Below are positions 6,409-13,726 of a DNA stretch of 19,438 nucleotides, in pieces (position 1 is the first letter of the stretch; the number at the start of each line of letters is the position of its first letter). Location: contig JBHGBF010000082.1 in the NCBI GenBank assembly GCA_041946865.1, positions 1 to 19,438 of the forward strand, in the 5' to 3' direction. The stretch is from RPQK01 sp041946865 (GTDB lineage: Bacteria; Acidobacteriota; UBA6911; RPQK01). The notes below the pieces were generated by a model, which saw only the letters and a list, made by a program, of their open reading frames with translations, was not told where the DNA came from and did no database searches. The position numbers and the translations under genes were made by a program.

Positions 6409-8691
6409 TCAGAGCTTCTTATGAGGCACGCGGACAGCGACCATCGTGCCTCCCTCGGCGATTCTTGTCACCGAGAAGAAGCCGCCCAGGCGGACGGCCC
6501 GTTCCTGCATTCCGATGATGCCGAGAGTGTCCCGGCACATTCCATCGGGCTCGATCCCGACGCCGTTGTCGCGGATCTCAAGCAGAATGGTCTCCTCTTC
6601 GGTCCTGATCTTGACATCGACCTGGGTCGCATTGGCGTGGCGGGTTACGTTGGTGAGAGCTTCCTGCAGGATCCGGAACAGCGCCGTAGCCGTGGCGTCG
6701 CCGCAATCCAGAGTGTCCGGCAAAGACAAGGTACAGCGAATGCCGGTTCGGTGGCGAAAATCCGTACAAAACCATTCGACGGCGGCTTTCAGGCCGAAAT
6801 CTTCGAGAAGCGAGGGCCGCAGATTACGGGATATACGACGAATGTCCTCTGATAGCGTGTTCAGCAGCTTCTTCAAGGCCTGGATCCGGGGTTTCATCTC
6901 CACCGGCTTTGAAGCTTTCTCGAGGGAGCTCAATTCGACCTTTGCGGCCGTCAGCGAAGTCCCGAGCTGGTCGTGTATCTCGCGGGCGATGCGCCGATTT
7001 TCCTCCTCCCGGATCGTCTCCAGGTGAGCCGCTATGCGGCGCAGGTCCTTCCGTGACTCGAGCAACTCCTGCTCTGTCCGCCGTTTCTCCTCGATCTCGA
7101 TCCTGAGCTCTGAATTGGCGCGCGCCAGCTCACACGTGCGGTCCTGGACACGCTTTTCCAGTTCGTCATGCAGCTTCTGAAGCTCTTCCTCTGCCCGCTT
7201 CCTCTCGGAAATGTCAAAGCACAGGCCGCGATAGCCGATCCGGTGCTCGTTTTCAATGAGAGGATTCATGCGCATGATGGCCGGGAAAGTGTATCCGTCG
7301 CGAGCGGCCATCGACAGCTCGAAGCTGTCTCCTTTCTCATCGACGCTAGCCGAAAGGTACTCGCGCGCCCGTTCCCGATCAGTGGGAGCGACGATATCGA
7401 AGAAAGAGAGCTTGTCCTTTATGTCCTCAGGCTGGTACTGCAGCCGCAGCAGTCCCGGCTGGTTCATGAAGGTGATCCGTCCATTCTGGTCCAGCTCGAG
7501 CACAATCTCGGGCAGGCTGCTGGTCAGGACGCGATACTTTCTTTCGCTTGCTCTCAAGCTCGCTTCCGCCCTCTTGCGCTTCCGGATATTGAGAGTGAGG
7601 AAGACGATGAGCACGCTCTGGCAGCTGAGAAAAATCAGCCCCAGCCAGATCCAATACCGGAACTGGCTGTAAAAGGAACGAGGCTGGCGCATAACAATGC
7701 TGCCGGAAGGAAGCTGTGATGATGCGATGGAGAAGCGCTCCAGCACCGGATAATCGAACATCGGCAATTCGGGCGTCTGGATCAGAACCGGGACCGAGCT
7801 GGCCTTTTCTCCATTCAGAATCCTCATCGCCAGGCCCGCGGCAGTCTTGCCATGGGTGACTCCGGAAACGACGTACCCGCCGACCGGCCCCCTCCCCAAA
7901 AAGGACCGGTTGGTGGTGTAGACAGGGAGCGGGAAACGGTCGAGTCTCAACGTCCGCGCAACCGAGGCCGGATCGATTCCCTCGCCGGAAAAGTCCACGG
8001 TGCACGGGCCAAGGTAGACTACCGAGTCGGCGGAGAGCAGCGACAACCGGTCCGCAATCACCGTGAGGGGCAGATTATCGAGAAAAATCACCTGCACCTG
8101 GCGGTTGAGCCTCGGCCGGGCGCTTTCGACCTGCGCCTTGACGGTCCGGCCGGTCTCGGAACTGTCGGTGATCACGGCCAGCTGGCGGGCGCGCGGATGG
8201 AGCCGAAGAGCAAGCTGCAGGGTGCTTTTCACGTCGGCCTGCTCCACGACGCCTGTGACGTCTTCCTGGCCTTCCACTAATTCCGGCGAGTAATCGTTCA
8301 GGCCGCAAAAGACAACCGGAGCGCCGTGGAAAAGCTCCTGGCGGTGCTCGAGCAGGAAATGAAAGGCCGCGTCGTCCGCGGTCACCACGACATCGAACTT
8401 CAGCCGGGCATACTTGGCCCGGAACAACTGGTGCAGCATTTCCTCGTACTCGGCGCCCGCATTGTGCTTGGTGTCCATGTACTCGACCTGGAAATAGACG
8501 TTCGCCTGGTCTTTCCTGAAGACCTCCGATACGCCTGCATTGATATCATCCACCCAGGTCATGCCGGCGTGGTAGGAGTGGAGAAGCAGGACTCGACGGC
8601 TGGGCTGGCCTTGGACGGTCCTGACCGACGAGTCGAGCGCCAGGAATAAGAGCACGCAGCAGACAAGCCTTGCGAATCTATCCTTGACCAA
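6409..8691 (-). CDS. membrane sensor histidine kinase with periplasmic ABC-substrate-binding-like sensor and PAS domain
   Basis: A 760-residue orphan sensor kinase. TTG 8691 is preferred because a strong AGGAGGGAGAG site precedes it and a signal/anchor follows directly (LVCCVLLFLALD); the upstream ATG at 8781 would lie above the predicted promoter. Order of parts: signal 1-28; periplasmic region to about 340 resembling ABC_sub_bind proteins (VLLLHSYHAGMTWVDDIN, VVFCGLND, VITDSSETG); one membrane helix about 342-367; PAS about 375-497; coiled coil; HisKA_3 dimerisation domain with phosphoacceptor H573 in REIHDQLG; HATPase_c with N box EALTNVTRHA and G boxes DNGVGI and GIIGMQER. The architecture is NarL-type (HPK7). 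The ligand is probably a small molecule bound outside the membrane. No response regulator is encoded nearby, so its partner lies elsewhere. Confidence 0.88.
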   Translation of the reverse strand: MVKDRFARLVCCVLLFLALDSSVRTVQGQPSRRVLLLHSYHAGMTWVDDINAGVSEVFRKDQANVYFQVEYMDTKHNAGAEYEEMLHQLFRAKYARLKFDVVVTADDAAFHFLLEHRQELFHGAPVVFCGLNDYSPELVEGQEDVTGVVEQADVKSTLQLALRLHPRARQLAVITDSSETGRTVKAQVESARPRLNRQVQVIFLDNLPLTVIADRLSLLSADSVVYLGPCTVDFSGEGIDPASVARTLRLDRFPLPVYTTNRSFLGRGPVGGYVVSGVTHGKTAAGLAMRILNGEKASSVPVLIQTPELPMFDYPVLERFSIASSQLPSGSIVMRQPRSFYSQFRYWIWLGLIFLSCQSVLIVFLTLNIRKRKRAEASLRASERKYRVLTSSLPEIVLELDQNGRITFMNQPGLLRLQYQPEDIKDKLSFFDIVAPTDRERAREYLSASVDEKGDSFELSMAARDGYTFPAIMRMNPLIENEHRIGYRGLCFDISERKRAEEELQKLHDELEKRVQDRTCELARANSELRIEIEEKRRTEQELLESRKDLRRIAAHLETIREEENRRIAREIHDQLGTSLTAAKVELSSLEKASKPVEMKPRIQALKKLLNTLSEDIRRISRNLRPSLLEDFGLKAAVEWFCTDFRHRTGIRCTLSLPDTLDCGDATATALFRILQEALTNVTRHANATQVDVKIRTEEETILLEIRDNGVGIEPDGMCRDTLGIIGMQERAVRLGGFFSVTRIAEGGTMVAVRVPHKKL

Positions 8692-8749
8692 TTCTCTCCC
8701 TCCTCCTGCTGTGCGGTCGGGAGACCGGATCTCGAAAAAACGCGGTGGT

Positions 8750-8778
8750 AGTGTAGCCCCAAGGCCGGAAATAAACAA
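8750..8778 (-). promoter_or_regulatory. candidate promoter of the histidine kinase
   Basis: On the minus strand TTGTTT (8778-8773) and TACACT (8755-8750) are separated by exactly 17 bp. Predicted transcription starts near 8742, leaving a leader of about 50 nt with the ribosome site intact before TTG 8691. The -35 touches the adjacent repeat copy at 8778. Confidence 0.45.
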
Positions 8779-8827
8779 CAATCGCGCTCGAACACATCGA
8801 ACACAATCGCGCTCGAATCGTGCTCGA
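8778..8827. repeat. 15-bp direct repeat with nested 9-bp tandem repeat
   Basis: ACAATCGCGCTCGAA occurs at 8778-8792 and 8803-8817, followed by a shorter variant AATCGTGCTCGA at 8816-8827. Between them TCGAACACA is repeated in tandem at 8788-8796 and 8797-8805. The array lies between the divergent histidine kinase and DUF5924 genes, next to both predicted promoters. Confidence 0.9.
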
Positions 8828-8861
8828 CCGGTTCAGGAGAGCCGGACTCCCGGACTTCCGC

Positions 8862-8867
8862 TATAAT
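8862..8867 (+). promoter_or_regulatory. candidate -10 box of the DUF5924 gene (leaderless start)
   Basis: A perfect TATAAT ends eight nt before GTG 8876. No Shine-Dalgarno-like sequence lies between, so the mRNA may begin at the GTG. No good -35 is visible. Confidence 0.45.
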
Positions 8868-8875
8868 TCTTCCCC

Positions 8876-9964
8876 GTGTCCTTGCCCAACCCCCCTGCGC
8901 CTCTGGAGAAGACAGCGGAGCTGACCGGATCGCCCGCGGGCAGCCTGAAGCCTGGTCTTGTCGCGAGGATCACACGCTGCCTGCAGGAGCGCGAGACGCT
9001 GCTTTGGTGGTGCCATAGTGTCTGGTCGTTCCTTTTCGGCGTAGGGGTCATGGTTTTGGGCGCCAGGAAGCCGACTTACGCCCGGATCATCATCTTTCAC
9101 ATAGGTTTCATCTGGGCCACGAGCCTTTTCTTGCCGGTTCTGCAGCAGTGGCCGAGGCTCTCTCCGGTTTGGGCTGAACGCCTGCGTCTGGTGGTTAACT
9201 ACTTCAACAAGAACTTCTACCAGCAACTGCTTTTCTTCGTGATCCCGGTCTATTACGCGAGCACGACGTTTCCGTCCCGCAACATGGTCTTCCTGGCCAT
9301 CCTGGTTTTCTCCGCGATTCTCTCGACGCTGGATGTCGTTTATGATCGCTACCTCTCGGTCGCCTGGCCTCTGACGGCGGGATTTCTGGCGTTCAACGCC
9401 TTTGCTTCCGTCAACGTCATGCTGCTGGTGATGTTCACCATCAGAACCGAAATCGCACTCTATTTGAGTGCAGGATTCGCGGTAGCCATATTTGTTTCCA
9501 TGCTCTATCGGTTTGCCGGGCTTCGAGGCCGGTGGCTCCGGATAATAACGGTTGCTACGGCTTGTTTCCTGGTATTCTTCGTCCACCTCAGCGCCCCTTT
9601 CATTCCTCCCGTGATGGTTTCAATGGGGAGCGCCGCGTTTGGGGTCGCGGTCAGAAGCCTGCAGGTGCTCGATCCGATGCTGGAGCTGCCTCCCCACTAC
9701 TACGGACGTCTGGTGGCGCTGACGCCGATCAAGGCCCCGTTCGGCTTGAGAGCCAAAGTAAGGCACGCCTGGTACCTTGACGGCAAGCTGGTTCGGATCA
9801 GTCCCGAGCACGAGTTCCGGGGAGGCCGAAAAGACGGATACCGCTACTGGTCCCCTTTGACCATCCGGGAAGGCTGGGAGCCCAAGAGGATCAGGGTCGA
9901 TCTGGAGACATCGATCGGCCAGCTGATCGGCCAGGCGACTCTGGTGCGCGCGGCCGAGAAATAG
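8876..9964 (+). CDS. DUF5924 family membrane protein with C-terminal DUF2914 domain
   Basis: The 362-residue protein has an N-terminal cytoplasmic tail, then roughly seven hydrophobic segments between residues about 42 and 265, including FLFGVGVMVLGA, IIIFHIGFIWATSLFL, LLFFVIPVYYAS, VFLAILVFSAILS and ACFLVFFVHLSA. The C-terminal part (about 285-360) fits DUF2914: VRHAWYLDGKLV, GYRYWSPL, RIRVDLETSIGQLIGQ. This pairing corresponds to the DUF5924 family, whose function is unknown. GTG 8876 is taken as the start; it has no ribosome site and a TATAAT eight nt upstream. The ABC-UspA fusion gene follows after 69 bp on the same strand, so the two may be functionally linked. Confidence 0.75.
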   Translation: MSLPNPPAPLEKTAELTGSPAGSLKPGLVARITRCLQERETLLWWCHSVWSFLFGVGVMVLGARKPTYARIIIFHIGFIWATSLFLPVLQQWPRLSPVWAERLRLVVNYFNKNFYQQLLFFVIPVYYASTTFPSRNMVFLAILVFSAILSTLDVVYDRYLSVAWPLTAGFLAFNAFASVNVMLLVMFTIRTEIALYLSAGFAVAIFVSMLYRFAGLRGRWLRIITVATACFLVFFVHLSAPFIPPVMVSMGSAAFGVAVRSLQVLDPMLELPPHYYGRLVALTPIKAPFGLRAKVRHAWYLDGKLVRISPEHEFRGGRKDGYRYWSPLTIREGWEPKRIRVDLETSIGQLIGQATLVRAAEK

Positions 9965-9994
9965 GCGACTGCGTGACCTGATCTCGAGCGAACG

Positions 9995-10022
9995 TTCACT
10001 TCCGCGCCATCCGTGTTAGACT
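9995..10022 (+). promoter_or_regulatory. weak candidate promoter of the ABC-UspA fusion gene
   Basis: TTCACT (9995-10000) and TAGACT (10017-10022) are separated by 16 bp, each matching 4 of 6 consensus bases. Transcription would start about 5 nt before ATG 10034, which has no Shine-Dalgarno. The gene could equally be read from upstream. Confidence 0.25.
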
Positions 10023-10033
10023 CCGGTTGACAT

Positions 10034-11887
10034 ATGCCCATCGTCCTTGATGCTTTGTCCAAATCCTTCGGGCGACAGCCCGTCGTCAAACAGTTCTCTT
10101 TGGAAGTCAAGGACGGAGAGCTTTTCGTCCTTCTCGGTTCAAGCGGAAGCGGGAAGAGCACTGTCTTGCGCCTTATTGCCGGCCTGCTCCGACCCGACAG
10201 CGGCCGGATCTTGTTGGAAGGACGAGACATCACCTACCTTCCTCCCCAGCGACGGGGGGTCGGATTCGTGTTTCAGAACTACTCAATCTTCCGCCATATG
10301 ACGGCGGCCGCCAACATCGAGTTTGGCCTGAAGATACGGGGGGTCAAGGAGTCCGAGCGAGTCCGACGTCGAAACCGACTGCTGGATCTCGTGGATCTGG
10401 CAGGTCTTGGTAATCGTCTGGCGCACCAGCTGTCCGGCGGGCAACTGCAGCGGGTGGCGCTTGCCCGAGCCCTGGCTTTTGAGCCGGCCATTCTCCTGCT
10501 CGACGAGCCCTTCGGCGCGCTCGACGTGAAGACGCGCACGCAGTTGCGCCGCAGTCTTCGCGAGATTGTCAAGCGTCTGAAAGTGATGACGATCCTCGTC
10601 ACGCATGATCAGGAAGAAGCCTTTGAGCTGGCCGACCGCATCGGGGTCATAGAACGAGGCCATCTGCTCGAGATAGGGGAACCGGGCGAGCTGTACTCGC
10701 GGCCCAAATCGCTGTTCGCGGCTACTTTTGTGGGGAGCGGGACGGTGCTGGTGGGACGCGAGCGGGAGGGCCATGTCCGTCTCGGCGGCCTGAGCCTTCC
10801 GATCCCTCCCGAACGCTTCCACGATAAAGGAGCGTCGGTACAGGTACTGTTCAGGCCCGAAGAGGTCTGGATCAGCCCAACGCCTCCGCGTTCCCAGTCC
10901 GAAATTCTTGGCCGGGGCTCGGTCATTGATCAGACCTTTACGGGATCGCACAAGCGCGTACGCGTGCGGCTGGCGCGCTTGCCGGCGGTTCGGCAGATTG
11001 CTCCCTATCTCCCTTTCGGAGAAGAAGGGACTGTGGTTGAAGCACTGGTTCCGGCGGATTTGGAATTGCCCCCCGAGAACGTTTACGTCGGGCTGAAATC
11101 GTGGCACATCCTGGGTCAGCCGAGCCTGAAGATCCTCTTCTGCCATTCGGGAGCGGGGGCTGCAAGTCTCCTCCCGACAGTCCGCCTGTTCCGTGATCGG
11201 CTGGGCGCCGCCGTGAGAGTGCTGTGCGTGACAAGCTCGTCCGAACAGGGCGAGCGTGTGAGCACCAGCCTCCACGAAGAGCTTCACGCCAACGGTCTGG
11301 GCGAGGCCGATGTCCTCGTCCGCTATGGCAAAGCCGCCGAACAGATCGTGAGCGAGCAGGCGGGCCAGATTTACACAATGATGATCATGGCGCGAAGCGA
11401 TCAGCCCTCGCCTGAGAGCGGGCGCCTCGGATCACAGGTTTCAGCCGTCCTCCGGCAGGCGAGCGTGCCCGTGCTGGTGGTTAAAGAAGCCTGTAATTCG
11501 CTCAGTCGGATCCTGATCGCGACAGCGGCCGGCGAGCCAGGAAAAAACGACGTTCGGGTCGGTGGCTGGATAGCCCGGCGTTTGGGGGCGGCCGTGACGC
11601 TGGTCTATGTGGCCAGATCAGGTAACGAGACAGAACCGACCGTCCAGTCGCACCTCGACCGCGCCCTCGCCACCCTGAAGTCCCTGGAAATTCAGGCGGA
11701 GTCGGTTATCTTGCGTGCTTCGAAACCCGAGGAGGGTATCCTGAATCAGGCCCGGGAAGGGCGCTTCGATCTTATTGTTCTGGGCAGCCACGGCCCGGAG
11801 ACCCGGTCGATCTTCGGACTGGATGACGTCACCCTTCGAGTCGTTTCAGCCTCAGCCCAGCCGGTCCTCGTGGTGCCAGGCGAATGA
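10034..11887 (+). CDS. ABC transporter ATPase (CysA/PotA type) fused to two universal-stress-protein domains
   Basis: A 617-residue fusion. Residues 1-235 form a complete ABC ATPase: Walker A GSSGSGKST (35-43), Q-loop Q81, signature LSGGQ (133-137), Walker B ILLLDE (153-158), D-loop GALD and switch H191. Residues about 236-358 are a TOBE-like C-terminal domain as in sulfate/spermidine/iron importer ATPases. Two UspA-like domains follow, about 366-485 (LKILFCHSG ... VPVLVVKEA) and 487-617 (SRILIATAA ... LIVLGSHG ... PVLVVPGE). UspA proteins often bind ATP through G-x2-G-x9-G(S/T). Here the first domain keeps only a late GS and the second keeps GSHG but loses the later G(S/T), so nucleotide binding is doubtful in both. 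No permease or binding protein is encoded nearby. It probably energises or regulates a transporter encoded elsewhere. Confidence 0.9.
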   Translation: MPIVLDALSKSFGRQPVVKQFSLEVKDGELFVLLGSSGSGKSTVLRLIAGLLRPDSGRILLEGRDITYLPPQRRGVGFVFQNYSIFRHMTAAANIEFGLKIRGVKESERVRRRNRLLDLVDLAGLGNRLAHQLSGGQLQRVALARALAFEPAILLLDEPFGALDVKTRTQLRRSLREIVKRLKVMTILVTHDQEEAFELADRIGVIERGHLLEIGEPGELYSRPKSLFAATFVGSGTVLVGREREGHVRLGGLSLPIPPERFHDKGASVQVLFRPEEVWISPTPPRSQSEILGRGSVIDQTFTGSHKRVRVRLARLPAVRQIAPYLPFGEEGTVVEALVPADLELPPENVYVGLKSWHILGQPSLKILFCHSGAGAASLLPTVRLFRDRLGAAVRVLCVTSSSEQGERVSTSLHEELHANGLGEADVLVRYGKAAEQIVSEQAGQIYTMMIMARSDQPSPESGRLGSQVSAVLRQASVPVLVVKEACNSLSRILIATAAGEPGKNDVRVGGWIARRLGAAVTLVYVARSGNETEPTVQSHLDRALATLKSLEIQAESVILRASKPEEGILNQAREGRFDLIVLGSHGPETRSIFGLDDVTLRVVSASAQPVLVVPGE

Positions 11888-11900
11888 CAACCGCCGCGCA

Positions 11901-11913
11901 GCGGCCAGGCCGC
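11901..11913. repeat. GC-only palindrome after the ABC-UspA gene
   Basis: GCGGCCAGGCCGC is a perfect inverted repeat around a single A, 13 nt past the stop codon. It could fold as a short hairpin (GCGG/CCGC), but there is no T tract, so a terminator role is only possible. Confidence 0.35.
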
Positions 11914-11956
11914 ACACGAGGTGCGTGACAGACCGCAAGCGGGCCGTATTTTGCGC

Positions 11957-12036
11957 AGCGCGTCGGGTGCGGCACAGAGCCGCAAGCGCAGCGCTTTCCA
12001 GCGGAGCGCGTCGGGTGCGGAACGCGTCGGGTGCGC
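11957..12036. repeat. 16-bp repeat array (AGCGCGTCGGGTGCGG)
   Basis: AGCGCGTCGGGTGCGG occurs at 11957-11972 and 12005-12020, and AACGCGTCGGGTGCGC at 12021-12036. The first and second copies start 48 bp apart, three times the unit length, with two diverged 16-bp segments between. CCGCAAGCG also occurs twice nearby (about 11934 and 11980). The rest of 11888-12086 holds no recognisable gene. Confidence 0.85.
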
Positions 12037-12086
12037 GCCGTTACGACGTTCGTTCGTGGATACCCGACCGACCCAACACCGCCCGG

Positions 12087-13553
12087 CTACTCGGCCCGCT
12101 GGTGATCGGCCCGGTCTTCGACACGAAGACTCGCCATCATGTCGCCCATGACCCGGCTCATGTCGCTGTAGTAGCGCTCTGGAGCGATGAACAGCGCATA
12201 CAGGATATGGCCGTCGCGAAGTTGCTGAGTTCGAATCGTGACCCGCTCTTCCTGCCCTGTGACCGGCGATTCCCCGCTCAGTGTCGCTGACAGGGTCCGC
12301 TCGCCGTTAACTGATCCTTCGCGTTTTGACCCCCTTACCAGCCGCAGGTTCGGGTTGCTTTGGGAAATCTGCTGGAGCAGGTCGTCGGTAGCATCTTCCA
12401 GGGAAACGCGATCACCGGACGTACGTCCCTGGAAGGGAGCATAGTGATTAATGACCACTCCGTAGATGATGCTGGGCGGGCCGCTGCCGGCCTCCACAAT
12501 TCCGCCTTCGGGCGCCAGCGTGGCGCCCAGACCACTTGTGCTTTCGTACACTCTCCAGTTTTCGGGATACTCGAGCCGAAACAGACGGTCTCTTTGCTCG
12601 AACGTTTCCATCCGGCCGGAGGGGCGTTCAATGTTCACGCTTGCCCGTTGGTCGTTTCCCTCCGGTCGTTCTCCTCCCCGGCGAGGACCGGTTCGGGCCA
12701 GTTGCTCCATGGATCGCGCCGGCGGCAGGTCGTTCAGTCGGGCCTGAATTCGGGCAAAGTCGCCGATCGGGCCTCGCTGATTGACCTCGCCAATCAACCG
12801 GACTTCCTTTTGGATCCGGGCGGCCCGATTTTTGGGCGAGGGATGGTCGCTGAGAAACTGCTCGAGCTTGCTGGGATCCCGGCCGGCTTGTTGGCGCAGC
12901 GTCTCAAACATGCGGGCCATGGCCATCGGGTCATATCCAGCACGAGCCATGATCTGCGCTCCCACGATGTCCGCCTGCTCCTCATCGTCCCGGCTGAACT
13001 TCAAGAAGAGGCTGTTCAAACCGAATCCGCCAACAGCTTCAATGACCTGGCTGGTGCTGCCTCTGCCGAGCAGCCCGCCGAGAACACCCAGGCCAGCCTG
13101 GGCCAGATACGCCTTCGAGGCCTGGTTGGTCCCGTGGCGCAGGGCGACGTGCGCCATCTCATGCCCCATGACGCCCGCCAACTCGGCTTCGTCCTGAGCC
13201 GCGGCTACCAGTCCCCGGTTGATGTACATGAAGCCGCCGGGGAGGGCAAAGGCATTCACATCGGACACATTGACGACCTTGAACTGATAAGGGAACTTCG
13301 GACCGGGGGCTTCTGCAGCGAGACTTTCGCCGATGGCCGATACGTACCGCTGCACCTCGCTCTCGTTCAGAATCGGGAGTTGCCGCTCCACTTCCGCAGC
13401 TGATTGGCGCCCGATTTCCACATCCTGCTCGGCGCTGAACAAATTAAAGCCTGGGGTGACTTTTGTCTGAGCAAGAAGTTGCCACGATATTGGCGGAGCC
13501 AACATTATCGAGGCCAGAATCAAAGTCAGACTCCTGGGGAATCTCTTTTTCAT
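12087..13553 (-). CDS. secreted M48 family zinc metalloprotease with extra C-terminal domain
   Basis: The 488-residue protein begins with a signal peptide (1-29, ending LLAQ). The peptidase domain spans about 38-265: AEQDVEIGRQ, NAFALPGGFMYINRGL, zinc motif HEMAH (131-135) and the third ligand E191 in FSRDDEEQADIVG, followed by GYDPMAM and a SDHPSPKNRAARI motif. This resembles BepA/YcaL-like periplasmic M48 peptidases involved in outer-membrane protein quality control. Residues about 305-488 form an additional region (RLFRLEYPENWRVYES ... MSRVMGDMMASLRVED) similar in style to PsbP/Mog1-like folds; I cannot name it firmly. GGAGGA precedes the ATG, and three hairpins lie directly upstream. It is divergent from the GT-C gene. 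Confidence 0.9.
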   Translation of the reverse strand: MKKRFPRSLTLILASIMLAPPISWQLLAQTKVTPGFNLFSAEQDVEIGRQSAAEVERQLPILNESEVQRYVSAIGESLAAEAPGPKFPYQFKVVNVSDVNAFALPGGFMYINRGLVAAAQDEAELAGVMGHEMAHVALRHGTNQASKAYLAQAGLGVLGGLLGRGSTSQVIEAVGGFGLNSLFLKFSRDDEEQADIVGAQIMARAGYDPMAMARMFETLRQQAGRDPSKLEQFLSDHPSPKNRAARIQKEVRLIGEVNQRGPIGDFARIQARLNDLPPARSMEQLARTGPRRGGERPEGNDQRASVNIERPSGRMETFEQRDRLFRLEYPENWRVYESTSGLGATLAPEGGIVEAGSGPPSIIYGVVINHYAPFQGRTSGDRVSLEDATDDLLQQISQSNPNLRLVRGSKREGSVNGERTLSATLSGESPVTGQEERVTIRTQQLRDGHILYALFIAPERYYSDMSRVMGDMMASLRVEDRADHQRAE

Positions 13554-13567
13554 TTAATCCTCCGTGT

Positions 13568-13626
13568 AAGCCGACAGCAATCGGCTTGCCAGACTGGTAA
13601 CTGTCTGCAACTCACTGACCCTGAGT
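13568..13626 (-). promoter_or_regulatory. three consecutive hairpins upstream of the M48 gene
   Basis: Read on the minus strand, three inverted repeats stand in a row separated by 2 nt: ACTCA-7 nt-TGAGT (13626-13610, extendable by two pairs including one G-U), CAGAC-8 nt-GTCTG (13607-13590) and AAGCCGA-6 nt-TCGGCTT (13587-13568). Four nt later comes the GGAGGA ribosome site of the M48 gene. The arrangement could be a structured 5' leader or, as DNA, a set of operator dyads. I recognise no known riboswitch. Confidence 0.6.
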
Positions 13627-13690
13627 CGCCGGCAGAGTCCGGTTTTCTGTCATCGCGGAGAAATTCCCTTTTCGCCGGCCGCTGGGGCGC

Positions 13691-13719
13691 TTGCCAGTGT
13701 GTCAAATCCCTGCGAGAAT
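13691..13719 (+). promoter_or_regulatory. candidate extended -10 promoter of the GT-C gene
   Basis: TTGCCA (13691-13696), a 17-bp spacer, and GAGAAT (13714-13719) preceded by TGC at 13711-13713, i.e. an extended -10. The box ends seven nt before ATG 13727, which has no ribosome site, so the mRNA is probably leaderless. Confidence 0.45.
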
Positions 13720-13726
13720 CGGGCCG

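Noticed and set aside
8692..8781. Start of the histidine kinase at ATG 8781
   Set aside because: It would place 30 charged residues before the signal peptide and lie upstream of the predicted promoter; TTG 8691 has a strong ribosome site.
8861..9586. Minus-strand open frame opposite the DUF5924 gene
   Set aside because: Its translation is highly charged and low in complexity, as expected for the complement of membrane-segment codons.
10027..10032. TTGACA as a -35 box before the ABC-UspA gene
   Set aside because: It stands directly before the start codon, so any matching -10 would lie inside the coding sequence.
10283..11287. Minus-strand open frame of 334 codons opposite the ABC-UspA gene
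   Set aside because: It lies entirely within a gene carrying all ABC motifs, and its translation shows no domain.
12360..13403. Plus-strand open frame of 347 codons opposite the M48 protease
   Set aside because: It is a codon-bias shadow; the minus strand carries HEMAH and a signal peptide.
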